DNA of 36,868 nucleotides from CAVSWN01 sp046728115 (GTDB lineage: Bacteria > Acidobacteriota > Vicinamibacteria > Vicinamibacterales > CAVVIG01): positions 1 to 36,868 of the forward strand of contig JBKPDW010000400.1 of assembly GCA_046728115.1 (NCBI GenBank), given 5' to 3'. Position 1 is the stretch's first letter. Every line of letters starts with the position of its first letter. A program made the translations under genes and the position numbers. A model generated the notes under the pieces. That model did not search any database and was not told the origin of the DNA. It saw only the letters and a list, made by a program, of their open reading frames with translations. This document shows positions 8,427 to 16,626 of this stretch, piece by piece.

Positions 8427-9239
8427 ATGGCCAAGAAAAAGTCAGCTCCGCGTCGTCCGACAGCGCCCGTTCGTATTCAAACGCGGAGCGCCGAATGGTA
8501 TGGGTGGGTTCCGGATCTTCCGGATCATCGTGACCGTATCTACCAGGTAACCGCACGGACGCTCGAAGCGCTCCCTCCAAGCGCCGATCTTCGTGCCGGG
8601 TGTCCTGATGTGTATGACCAAGGCGCCCTTGGCAGCTGCACGGCCAATGCGATCGGCGGCGCGCTCCAATTCGATCAGATGAAGCAGCAACTCGCCGACG
8701 TGTTCGTGCCATCGCGGCTGTTCATCTACTACAACGAGCGAGTGATCGAGGGTACGGTGGACGAAGACTCGGGGGCGATGATTCGGGATGGCATCAAGAG
8801 CGTGTCGAAGCAGGGTGCGCCGCACGAAGAACTCTGGCCGTACGACATCTCGAAGTTCAGATCCAAGCCGAGCACGCGCGCCTACCAGGACGCCATGAAG
8901 CATCGCGCCATCCTGTATCAGCGCCTGAACCAGACGCTTCAGGACCTGAAGGGATGCCTGGCCGACGGCTATCCCTTCGTATTCGGCTTCTCCGTCTACG
9001 AGAGTTTCGAGAGCGACGCTGTGGCCAAGACCGGCAACATGCCGATGCCCAAACCCAAGGAGAAGCTGCTTGGCGGGCATGCCGTGCTCGCCGTCGGGTA
9101 CGACGATGCGACCGAGAGGTTCACCGTGCGCAACTCGTGGGGACCGAAGTGGGGCATGGCGGGGTACTTCACGATGCCGTACGCGTACATGACGGAAAGC
9201 AATCTGGCCGACGACTTCTGGACGATCAAGCGGATTTGA
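8427..9239 (+). CDS. C1-family (papain-like) cysteine protease
   Basis: This 270-residue protein carries the full papain set: the oxyanion glutamine and nucleophile in DQGALGSC (Q65, C71), the histidine in GGHAVLAVGYD (H218) and the asparagine in VRNSWGPKWG (N236). It should therefore be an active endopeptidase. There is no long inhibitory propeptide and no signal peptide (it starts MAKKKSAPRRP), so the enzyme probably works in the cytoplasm and needs another form of restraint. That could come from the convergent gene downstream, which encodes a chagasin-type inhibitor and overlaps this stop by 14 nt. The ATG follows GGGGAG at good spacing. The substrate is unknown. Confidence 0.92.
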   Translation: MAKKKSAPRRPTAPVRIQTRSAEWYGWVPDLPDHRDRIYQVTARTLEALPPSADLRAGCPDVYDQGALGSCTANAIGGALQFDQMKQQLADVFVPSRLFIYYNERVIEGTVDEDSGAMIRDGIKSVSKQGAPHEELWPYDISKFRSKPSTRAYQDAMKHRAILYQRLNQTLQDLKGCLADGYPFVFGFSVYESFESDAVAKTGNMPMPKPKEKLLGGHAVLAVGYDDATERFTVRNSWGPKWGMAGYFTMPYAYMTESNLADDFWTIKRI

Positions 9240-9546
9240 TCGCAAATGAGAATCTGAGCTCTCGAACGTCGGTCGACTCGGTCTCCCACGATCGCCCGGA
9301 GCGCACTCGCAGCTCACCGGTGCCGGCGCGGCCTGCCCGCAGACGGATGGTGCGGCGTCCCCCGGCGCCAGGACGAGCATCCGTGGAACGATCGAAATCG
9401 GAGGAAAGAAGCGTCAGTTCTCCGGTGAGCGAGGCGATCGCCCACCGGAATCCGGTTGTTGGATTCTCGGCCAGCGTGACCGAGATTTCATCGCCGGAAT
9501 GAACGTCAATCGACCGGTCCGCGTCCTTGGCAGTCAGTGCCACCAT
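9226..9546 (-). CDS. Chagasin-type (I42) cysteine protease inhibitor
   Basis: In this 106-residue protein the three chagasin loops that plug papain-like active sites can be seen: ENPTTGFRW (N28-W35, the NPTTG loop), a glycine-rich loop PGAGGRR (59-65) and the RSWE turn (85-88, usually RPW). The strand pattern between them fits the immunoglobulin-like I42 fold. It lacks a signal peptide, like the protease encoded tail-to-tail beside it, so both should meet in the cytoplasm. The Shine-Dalgarno is weak. The 14-nt 3' overlap with the protease gene allows antisense interference between the two mRNAs, which is inference. Family assignment is strong from the loop motifs. Confidence 0.88.
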   Translation of the reverse strand: MVALTAKDADRSIDVHSGDEISVTLAENPTTGFRWAIASLTGELTLLSSDFDRSTDARPGAGGRRTIRLRAGRAGTGELRVRSGRSWETESTDVRELRFSFAIKSA

Positions 9547-9594
9547 ACGACGACGTTACGCCCACCGGACCGGTCTCTGCAATCGAGGAAAGCC

Positions 9595-10410
9595 ATGACC
9601 ATTCTTGATGGCTACTCCCGACAAAAGACGCGCTGCGCAGCAGGCCTCCTGATGTTGCTCGTTCTCGGCACGCTTTCACGCGCTGCCCACGCACAAGCGC
9701 AAGCTCCACTGCAACCGCCTGCTGCGCCACCGGCACAACCCGCTGCGCCAACGGGTCCACCGCCAAAGCACGAGGGGTCAGCCGAGTTCGCGTTCGTCGG
9801 AACGAGCGGCAATTCGTCCACGGAGACGATGGGCGTTGGCGGCGAATACATCTACCGTCCGCCGCTGTGGGAAACGAAGTTCAAGATCAGCTACGTGCGC
9901 AACGAGTCCGAGGACGAGTTGAAGGCGGAGGCGTTTCTGTTGAGCTTTCGTGCGGAGCGTTTCATCAAGCCGCGTTTGTCGGGCTACGGTCGCTATGCGT
10001 ACCAGCGCGATCGGTTCGCAGGCATCGTCAACCGGAACGTGATCGAGGGCGGCCTCGCTTACATGCTGGTCGAGCGGGCGCCGCACAAACTTGTCGTGGA
10101 TGGCGGCCTGGGTTACGCGAACGAGGATCGGGCGGTCGGGGAAGACATTTCAACGCCGATGTTCGACACCGGTGGTCTGTACACCGTCAAGATCTCGGAG
10201 ACGAGCACGTTTAGCGAAGAGGGGCGTTTCGAGTTCTCGCTCTCAGATGGCAGCGATTGGCGTTTTCTGAACGCCCTCGCGCTGACGGCGACGATCACAA
10301 CGATCTTCTCGCTGAAAGTCTCTAACGCGATCCGCTATGTGAACCTGCCAGTCGTCGGCTTCAAGGATACCGACACTGTTACCGCGATCGCGCTGGTCGC
10401 GAAATTCTAG
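9595..10410 (+). CDS. DUF481 (YdiY-like) outer-membrane beta-barrel protein
   Basis: The ATG at 9595 is preceded by GAGGAAAGCC and gives a signal peptide (LLMLLVLGTLSRAAHAQ), then a proline/alanine-rich linker (QPPAAPPAQPAAP) and a ~190-residue barrel. DUF481 features include FVGTSGNSSTETMGVGGEY, YRPPLWETKFKISY, the LSGYGRYAYQRDRFAGI segment, and a terminal phenylalanine (ALVAKF). The longer frame starting at 9499 lacks these start signals. Members are salt- or acid-induced outer-membrane proteins of unclear role. The gene diverges from the inhibitor gene with 48 nt between starts, so they may share a control region. Confidence 0.85.
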   Translation: MTILDGYSRQKTRCAAGLLMLLVLGTLSRAAHAQAQAPLQPPAAPPAQPAAPTGPPPKHEGSAEFAFVGTSGNSSTETMGVGGEYIYRPPLWETKFKISYVRNESEDELKAEAFLLSFRAERFIKPRLSGYGRYAYQRDRFAGIVNRNVIEGGLAYMLVERAPHKLVVDGGLGYANEDRAVGEDISTPMFDTGGLYTVKISETSTFSEEGRFEFSLSDGSDWRFLNALALTATITTIFSLKVSNAIRYVNLPVVGFKDTDTVTAIALVAKF

Positions 10411-10466
10411 CGCCGTTTCCGCGCGGGACGTTCGGCAATTGTCAGCAGCGATCGGCTGGAAGCCCT

Positions 10467-12269
10467 TCAGCTCGTTCTCCGCTGGTTGGCCGTAACGACC
10501 TGCAGATCGGACGTCAAGGCTGATCCGATGGCATCGGCTTTCGGTCCGACGATGAGATGCAGCACGTTGCCGTCGAGGTACATCACACCTCCGACGCCGT
10601 TCTGGCGCAGAGCCGCGTCGTTGACGCGCGCCGGATCGACAACCTTTACGCGCACGCGCGTCAGGGCGCACGCCTCCGCCGACGTAATGTTGCCTGCGCC
10701 GCCGAGGGCGACCACGATGGACGCCGCGGCGCGCAGTGCGTCCGGATCCGGTGCGCTCGCGCGCGCTGGCGCCTTGTCCGCGACGGCCGCAGGCGCGTGC
10801 GCAGCGAGCTCGGCGCCGCCGGCGCGGAGATACTCCTCCATGTCGCTCTTCAGATTTTCGGAGCGGGTGCCGAAGATCGCCTGGAGGCTGTTGCCGACCT
10901 TCACGACACCCGTGGCGCCGAGCGCCTTCAGACGATCGGGATTCGCCCGCTCGGGGTCGACGAGCTCCACACGCAGACGCGTAATGCAGGCATCGAGGCT
11001 CCGGATATTGGTCCGTCCACCGAACGCGGCCACGAGTTCGCCTGCCATTCCTCCCGCAGCCACGGCAGGTGCCGCGGCCGCGGCCTCGACATCGTCCTCC
11101 TCTTCGCGGCCGGGCGTCTTCAGATCGAACCGCTGAATCACCACACGGAACAAGGTGAAATACATGAGCGCCCAGACTGGGCCGAGCACGAAGAACAACC
11201 AGGCGTTCGACGATCGATTGAACAGCACGATGAAATCGATCAGGCCGTGTGAGAACGTCATGCCGTGCTTGATGCCGAGCTGGATACAGGTGAAGTACGC
11301 GACGCCAGCGAGAATCGCGTGGATCACGTACAGCGCCGGCGCGACGAACAGGAACGAGAACTCGATCGGTTCCGTAATCCCGGTCAGAAACGATGTGAGC
11401 GCCGCGGAGATCATGATGCCGCCCACCTTCGCGCGGTTCTCCGGCCGGGACGTCTGCCAGATTGCCAGCGCGGCGGCCGGCAACCCCCACATCTTGAACA
11501 GATAGCCTCCGGCCATGTTTCCGGCGGTCGGGTCTCCGGCGGTGTATCGATGGATCTCGCCGCGGATGACCGTGCCCGTCGTCGGATCGAGGTACTGGCC
11601 CACCTCGAAGAAGAACGGCACGTTCCAGATGTGATGGAGGCCGAACGGGATTAACGACCGCTCCACGATGCCGTAGAGCGCGAACGCCGCGCTGGGATTG
11701 CCCGACGCCGCCCAGTGCGAGAACTTGTCGATCGCTCCTCCGATCGGCGGCCACACGATGCTCAGGATGATGCCGGCGGCGATACACGCCAGCGCAGTGA
11801 CGATCGGAACGAACCGCTTGCCCGCGAAGAACCCTAGATACGGCGGGAGCTGGATCCTGTAGTACTTGTTGAACAGCCATCCGGCGATGCCGCCGACGAC
11901 GATGCCGCCGAAGACGCCGGTTTCGATCGACTTGATGCCCATGATCTCCTTCGGCTCGTGGCCGAAGAGCGCGGCCATCACACCCATCGTCGCCAGCAAC
12001 ACGGCGTAGCCGACCACCGCTGCCAGCGCCGCGACGCCGTCGTTCCGCGTCACACCGAGCGCGACGCCGATGGCGAAGATCAACGCGAGGTTGCCGAAAA
12101 TGGCGCCGCCCGACTGCGCCATTACGTTCGACAACGCCGTCGGCAGCCACGTGAAGTGCGCGCTGCCGATGCCAAGCAGCAGGCCCGCCACCGGCAGCAC
12201 CGACACCGGCAACATCAGCGACTTGCCAATCTTCTGCAGCAGCGCGAACGCGGTGTTCAGGCTCGTCAT
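10467..12269 (-). CDS. ptsG: PTS glucose-family EIICBB permease (PtsG-like, two EIIB domains)
   Basis: In this 600-residue protein EIIC spans ~1-390 and is close to E. coli PtsG throughout (GKSLMLPVSVLPVAGLLLG, PFGLHHIWNVPFF, GITEPIEFSF at 297-306). The first EIIB domain has the phospho-cysteine C428 in LDACITRLR. A second EIIB-like domain (~510-595) has C534 in EACALTRVR, one residue longer than the usual CxTRLR loop, so its activity is doubtful. The protein transports and phosphorylates glucose or a related hexose. It starts at 12269 in an ATGA overlap with the EIIA-HPr-EI stop, which argues for tight coupling. The longer frame to 12350 is antisense-like and rejected. Confidence 0.95.
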   Translation of the reverse strand: MTSLNTAFALLQKIGKSLMLPVSVLPVAGLLLGIGSAHFTWLPTALSNVMAQSGGAIFGNLALIFAIGVALGVTRNDGVAALAAVVGYAVLLATMGVMAALFGHEPKEIMGIKSIETGVFGGIVVGGIAGWLFNKYYRIQLPPYLGFFAGKRFVPIVTALACIAAGIILSIVWPPIGGAIDKFSHWAASGNPSAAFALYGIVERSLIPFGLHHIWNVPFFFEVGQYLDPTTGTVIRGEIHRYTAGDPTAGNMAGGYLFKMWGLPAAALAIWQTSRPENRAKVGGIMISAALTSFLTGITEPIEFSFLFVAPALYVIHAILAGVAYFTCIQLGIKHGMTFSHGLIDFIVLFNRSSNAWLFFVLGPVWALMYFTLFRVVIQRFDLKTPGREEEDDVEAAAAAPAVAAGGMAGELVAAFGGRTNIRSLDACITRLRVELVDPERANPDRLKALGATGVVKVGNSLQAIFGTRSENLKSDMEEYLRAGGAELAAHAPAAVADKAPARASAPDPDALRAAASIVVALGGAGNITSAEACALTRVRVKVVDPARVNDAALRQNGVGGVMYLDGNVLHLIVGPKADAIGSALTSDLQVVTANQRRTS

Positions 12270-14797
12270 GCCCGTCCCTCCAGCGGGACCAGCGCCCGCA
12301 CGTCCGCGGCCGTCGCGCACGCGAGCGCAGCCTGTGCGAGCGCGCGGCATTCCGTCAACTTCAACTGGCGGATCTGCGCCTTGACGACAGGAATCGCCGG
12401 GACGGTCACGCTCAGTTCGTTGATGCCCAGGCCGATGAGCAGTGGCACCGCCTGAGGATCGCCGGCAATGCCGCCGCAGACGGCCGTCTTGCGGCCGTGT
12501 TTCTGTGCGGCGCGTGCCGTCTGGTCGATCAGGCGGAGCACGGCGGGAGAGAGCCCGTCCACGTGTGCCGCGAGCCGGGGATGGCCGCGATCCATGGCCA
12601 GCGTGTACTGCGTCAGATCATTCGTGCCGATCGAAAAGAAATCGACTTCCGCGGCGAATTGCTCTGCGAGGAGCGCAGCCGACGGAACTTCGATCATGAT
12701 GCCGGCCTCGATGCGAGGCGCGTCGAGGTTCCGGCGCTCACTCTCGAGAACGTCGCGCACGGCGCGCCACTCGTCGAGCGTGGCAATCATCGGAAACATG
12801 ACAGCGACATGGCCCTCTCGGGCGGCGAGAAGGATCGCGCGCAGCTGCGCCCGGAGCAGGTCGGGACGGTTCAGCATCACGCGGATGCCGCGCTCGCCGA
12901 GAAACGGATTGTCCTCGCGCGGGAGAGGCAGGTAGGGCAGCGGCTTGTCGCCGCCGACGTCGAGCGTCCGGACGACGAGCCGACGGTCGCGTCCGAGTGC
13001 GCGGACCACGTCCCGATATGCAGCGCACTGCTCCTCGTCGGTCGGCGCCGTCGCACGGTGAAGGAACAGAAACTCCGTCCGGAGCAGACCGACGCCGTCG
13101 GCCCCGAGCGCGACAGCCTGCTCCGCGTCGGCCTGCCCGCCGATGTTCGCCTCGACCTCGACGCGGTGCCCGTCGACGGTTGTGGCCGGCTCGTGCGCAC
13201 GCGCGTGCTGGGCGCGTCGCTCGCGCGATTGATCTTCTTGCAGTTGGCGGATGCGGGCGACCTCGGCGGTCGTTGGCTTCACGCGAAGCGTCCCTCTGGT
13301 GCCGTCCAGGATCACCAGCGTGCCGTTCGCCAGATCGAGCGCCTGCGAATCGATCCCCACCACGAGCGGAATGTCCAGCGAACGCGCGAGAATCGCGACG
13401 TGCGACGAAGCGCCCCCCATTGTCGTGCACAGGCCGAGCACACTCGCGCGGTTCAGCGACGCCGTGTCGGACGGCGTCAGCTCTTCCGCCACCAGAATCG
13501 TGTTGGCCTGGTATCTCACGGGCTCGACTTCCACGCCCGTCAGCTTCTGCAGCACGCGCCGCCCGACGTCGCGCAGGTCGTTTGCGCGCGCCGCCAGCAG
13601 TTCGTTCTTCAGGTTCGCCAACCGGTCCGCGTGGCGCGTGAAGGCCAGCTGCCATCCGAATGCGGCACTCTTGCCCTGCGACACGACGTCGCCGGCAATC
13701 TGCAGCAGATCGGGATCGTCGAGCAGTTCGCGATGCGCGGCGAAGATCGCCGCCTTGCCGCCCGCGCCTTCCTGCTGAAGGCGCGCCTGGAGGGCATCCA
13801 ACTCCGCTTTTGCGTGTTCGAGCGCCGCGTCGAGCGCTTGGCGCTCGAGCCTGGCGTCGGTGGCATTCTCCTCGACCCGCAGCTGCTCGTGGCGCACCTG
13901 CGCGACATTGCCGACCGCGATGCCCGGCGATGCCGCGACACCGGTCAGGATGTTCGGATCCTCCGATCGAGGCCGGCGGACGACGTCCATGGGAGCGGCC
14001 GCGGCGCTGACGGCTGGCGAGGCTCGCTCTTCGCCGAGTCCATCGCGGACCAACTTCGACAGCGACCGCACCGCTTCATTGGCATCCGGACCAGACGCGA
14101 CGATCTCGATGCGATCGCCGCGCGCGATCTCGAGCCCCATGATGCCGACGACGCTCCGTGCGTTCACTTCGTCATTGCCCCGCCGCAGTCGCACATCCGA
14201 GGTGAACCGCTTCGCACTGCTCGCGAGGACCGCAGCCGGGCGCGCATGCAGCCCGGACGCATTCGAGACGATGAGCGGTTCGGAACGCACTGCGTCCAGC
14301 GCAGTCGGCGCAGCTGCCGCCGCGCCGTTCGTCAGTGTGATGCTCAGAATCGTATCTGCTCCCGCGGTCACCGATCCCGATGCCGGCTGCATCGCCGCAA
14401 CCCGCTCGGTCGACGTGATCACTATTTCGGTCATCAGGCTTCGCGCGTGCGTGGCGACATAGTCGGCATCGAAATCGATCAGGACGTCGCCGGCGCGGAC
14501 GGCGTCGCCGGCTTTCACGCGCGGGGTGAAGCCGCGCCCTTTCAGCTGCACCGTATCGAGCCCGATGTGCATCAGGATCTCGACGCCCTCGCTCGACGCC
14601 ACGGTGACAGCATGCGCGGCTGAGTGGATCTGGACAACGCGGCCGTCGCACGGCGAGGTGAGGGAGGCCGTCACGGGATCGATCGACACGCCGTCGCCGA
14701 CCATCCTCTGCGCAAAGACCGGATCGGGCACGTGGTCGAGCGGCACGACGATGCCGGACAGCGGTGCTTTCAACACGAGACGCGTCGGCGCGCTCAT
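12266..14797 (-). CDS. PTS multiphosphoryl transfer protein EIIA(Glc)-HPr-EI
   Basis: This 843-residue fusion joins three PTS proteins. EIIA(Glc), ~1-150, has the phosphorylated H77 in EILMHIGLDTV and the helper H62. HPr, ~173-258, has H184 in ASGLHARPAA. Enzyme I, ~283-843, has the active H466 in GGASSHVAIL, the PEP-binding core DVGGDKPLPYLPLPRE and the cysteine in AVCGGIAGDP. It passes phosphate from PEP through all steps to the downstream PtsG-like protein, so this operon needs no other general PTS protein. HPr lacks an obvious HPr-kinase serine motif. It lies 50 nt after the porin gene and overlaps ptsG by 4 nt. Confidence 0.95.
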   Translation of the reverse strand: MSAPTRLVLKAPLSGIVVPLDHVPDPVFAQRMVGDGVSIDPVTASLTSPCDGRVVQIHSAAHAVTVASSEGVEILMHIGLDTVQLKGRGFTPRVKAGDAVRAGDVLIDFDADYVATHARSLMTEIVITSTERVAAMQPASGSVTAGADTILSITLTNGAAAAAPTALDAVRSEPLIVSNASGLHARPAAVLASSAKRFTSDVRLRRGNDEVNARSVVGIMGLEIARGDRIEIVASGPDANEAVRSLSKLVRDGLGEERASPAVSAAAAPMDVVRRPRSEDPNILTGVAASPGIAVGNVAQVRHEQLRVEENATDARLERQALDAALEHAKAELDALQARLQQEGAGGKAAIFAAHRELLDDPDLLQIAGDVVSQGKSAAFGWQLAFTRHADRLANLKNELLAARANDLRDVGRRVLQKLTGVEVEPVRYQANTILVAEELTPSDTASLNRASVLGLCTTMGGASSHVAILARSLDIPLVVGIDSQALDLANGTLVILDGTRGTLRVKPTTAEVARIRQLQEDQSRERRAQHARAHEPATTVDGHRVEVEANIGGQADAEQAVALGADGVGLLRTEFLFLHRATAPTDEEQCAAYRDVVRALGRDRRLVVRTLDVGGDKPLPYLPLPREDNPFLGERGIRVMLNRPDLLRAQLRAILLAAREGHVAVMFPMIATLDEWRAVRDVLESERRNLDAPRIEAGIMIEVPSAALLAEQFAAEVDFFSIGTNDLTQYTLAMDRGHPRLAAHVDGLSPAVLRLIDQTARAAQKHGRKTAVCGGIAGDPQAVPLLIGLGINELSVTVPAIPVVKAQIRQLKLTECRALAQAALACATAADVRALVPLEGRA

Positions 14798-14847
14798 ACC
14801 TGTCCCCTTGTTGTCTTGGCGTTCAGTCGAGTTTGAACCTCATCAGA

Positions 14848-16248
14848 CTACCACCACGACTCGAACCGCACGCCGAACGCTGAGCCTTGGATGGCGTTGG
14901 GATACGCGGCCGGAGCCACGCTGCCTCGAAGACTGTCGGACCAATGCGCCCAGGTTGCAAACGCCCGGAGCGACGGCCGGCTGAGGAACTTCAGGGCTGG
15001 CGTAATCTGCGGCGCCACCGTCAGCTTGAACACGGATCCGCTGGGCAGATCCGACTGTAACGAGTAGTCCCAGCCAGCTTCCGTTGCAAGCGAGAAGAAC
15101 CGTCCAAGCCGGTACACAGGGCGCGCGCCCAGCGACACCCAGCGAATCCGATTGTTCGACGCCGCGCCGTTGTCGAGCTCCTGGAAGGTCGCCTCGCCCT
15201 GCAGCTGCCAGGGTCCGACCTGTTCCACGAGCAGGTCGTTGACGACGCGGAACTGCCAAAGATCGTCGACATCGACGGTCTCACCGGGCACGAACGTCCG
15301 GCCTGCTGGCGGCGTCAGGATCGATCGGAAGTCGAAGGCCGCGCCGCTGCCGTATTGCACGGCGACCTTGTATCGGCCTCCCGTGAACGGCCACTCCACG
15401 ATGCCGGTGACCGACGCGCCGGTGCTGTCCTCGAGGACGATCGGCAGCGCCGTGATCTTCACCTCGTCGCCGTTGAAATGCGAAAGATCGAACCCAACAG
15501 ACAGTCGCGCCTGGCCCACACCGAGCTCGTAGACCCTGGCGTCGAAGGTGTTCTTGTTCAGGCGAAACAGCTCTTCAGACGGCAACGTGCCGTTTGGATC
15601 GAGCTGGTCCTGGTTGCCACCGAGCCAGGCGACTGCGAGCTTGGCGCGCTCGCCGAGCGCGATGTTCTCGATGCCGCCGCCGAATCCGCTCGGGTCTCGA
15701 TAGAAAAAGTCGTTGATGTGGACGTCCTGGCGGTCGTAGTAGCGGGCACCTGCCCAGAACGTGGCGTTCGGCTGCGCGGCCCAGACGCGCCGCGCCAGCG
15801 CGTACGCTTCGCGCAGCGAAAATGTCGTCGCGAAGCTGTTGCTCTGTGAGGTCGGGGCCACGTAAGCGAGGGTGATTCGCGTGTCGAAGTAAGCGGGGTC
15901 CTGACCCTCCGACGTCATCCCGTAGTCGAACGTCGTCTCGAGGTAGGTTTCCGCTTCGTTGCCGAGCCGGTACTTCGCACCGGCGAGCGGGGCTTTGAAG
16001 GGTTGCTGTCCTTTGCCGTTGCCGTCCACGCCGAAGCCCGATCGGATGTAGCCATGGAAGCGGAAGCCGACCTCGCCTGGCGGCGGCGCCTCCGCGGGGT
16101 CAGGCCGCTGGGGTACCGCCTGATCCTGGGCGGCGTCTGGATTGGTGGGATCTGTTGTCTGGGCACACAGAGGCCGCGCGGTCGCCGCGAGGAGAGACAC
16201 CGCGCAGACTATGTGGGGGAAGCAGATTCCCCATCGTCGTCGGAACAT
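14848..16248 (-). CDS. LamB-type carbohydrate porin (maltoporin family)
   Basis: The ATG at 16248 has TGGAG 5-6 nt upstream and a signal peptide ending at RPLCAQ. Maltoporin hallmarks follow: FHGYIRSGFGVDGNGKGQQ, KYRLGNEAETYLETTFDYG, FWAGARYYDRQDVHINDFFY, GFGGGIENI, and a C-terminus ending FESWW where LamB ends in a similar aromatic strand. Size (466 residues) suits an 18-strand trimeric porin. As first gene of the PTS operon it would supply sugar across the outer membrane to the PtsG-like transporter. The longer frame to 16461 is not supported. About 370 nt upstream (16249-16622) hold no convincing gene. Confidence 0.9.
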   Translation of the reverse strand: MFRRRWGICFPHIVCAVSLLAATARPLCAQTTDPTNPDAAQDQAVPQRPDPAEAPPPGEVGFRFHGYIRSGFGVDGNGKGQQPFKAPLAGAKYRLGNEAETYLETTFDYGMTSEGQDPAYFDTRITLAYVAPTSQSNSFATTFSLREAYALARRVWAAQPNATFWAGARYYDRQDVHINDFFYRDPSGFGGGIENIALGERAKLAVAWLGGNQDQLDPNGTLPSEELFRLNKNTFDARVYELGVGQARLSVGFDLSHFNGDEVKITALPIVLEDSTGASVTGIVEWPFTGGRYKVAVQYGSGAAFDFRSILTPPAGRTFVPGETVDVDDLWQFRVVNDLLVEQVGPWQLQGEATFQELDNGAASNNRIRWVSLGARPVYRLGRFFSLATEAGWDYSLQSDLPSGSVFKLTVAPQITPALKFLSRPSLRAFATWAHWSDSLRGSVAPAAYPNAIQGSAFGVRFESWW

Positions 16249-16404
16249 AGCGTCTCCATGACCGGGCGCGAAGCGAGGACCTTGTTCAGGAACTGGCGCG
16301 CCGAACAGACGGACTGTAGCACCCTGCACGCGTGAGCCCTTCGACCAGTTGCATATAATCGAGCGAATTTCTGTCTGGTTGGAGGACATCGCGAGGTGAC
16401 ATCG

Positions 16405-16626
16405 ATGAAGAGAATTCCTGGCTTTTTTGCTGAACGCGCGTTGGTAGGGAGGCGTCATCACAGCGCATCCTTTGACGATGACCGCTCAGAGACCAACGAC
16501 CGCCTGAACGACGGCACGCGCGTCGTCCCGGCAAGCTCGAGGTATTGTCGGCGTCTGCTGAAAAAGTGTCTCGCTGGCGACGACCCGCGCTCATTCGCCT
16601 GCGATTCGTGGCTGATACTGTGTTAG
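16405..16626 (+). CDS. Doubtful small ORF behind a TATAAT box
   Basis: A perfect TATAAT at 16354-16359, a GAGGTGA 6 nt before an ATG and a 73-codon frame (MKRIPGFFAERALVGRRHH) suggest a possible gene. No -35 box is evident. The composition, rich in Arg, Asp and Cys, looks little like a folded protein. Its stop overlaps the end of the convergent response-regulator gene by 4 nt. It may be only chance. Confidence 0.2.
   Translation: MKRIPGFFAERALVGRRHHSASFDDDRSETNDRLNDGTRVVPASSRYCRRLLKKCLAGDDPRSFACDSWLILC

Noticed and set aside
7469..8434. A 321-codon minus-strand frame across 7.5-8.4 kb
   Set aside because: Its second half is antisense to the 144-residue gene; only the stretch 7967-8167 looks like real, decayed coding sequence.
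10243..12150. A 635-codon open frame on the minus strand in another frame than ptsG
   Set aside because: The product is Arg/Gly-rich without domains, while the overlapping frame is a clear PtsG homolog.
12497..14623. A 708-codon open frame on the plus strand
   Set aside because: It is antisense to the EIIA-HPr-EI fusion, Arg-rich, and has no family motif; long shadow frames are common in GC-rich genes.
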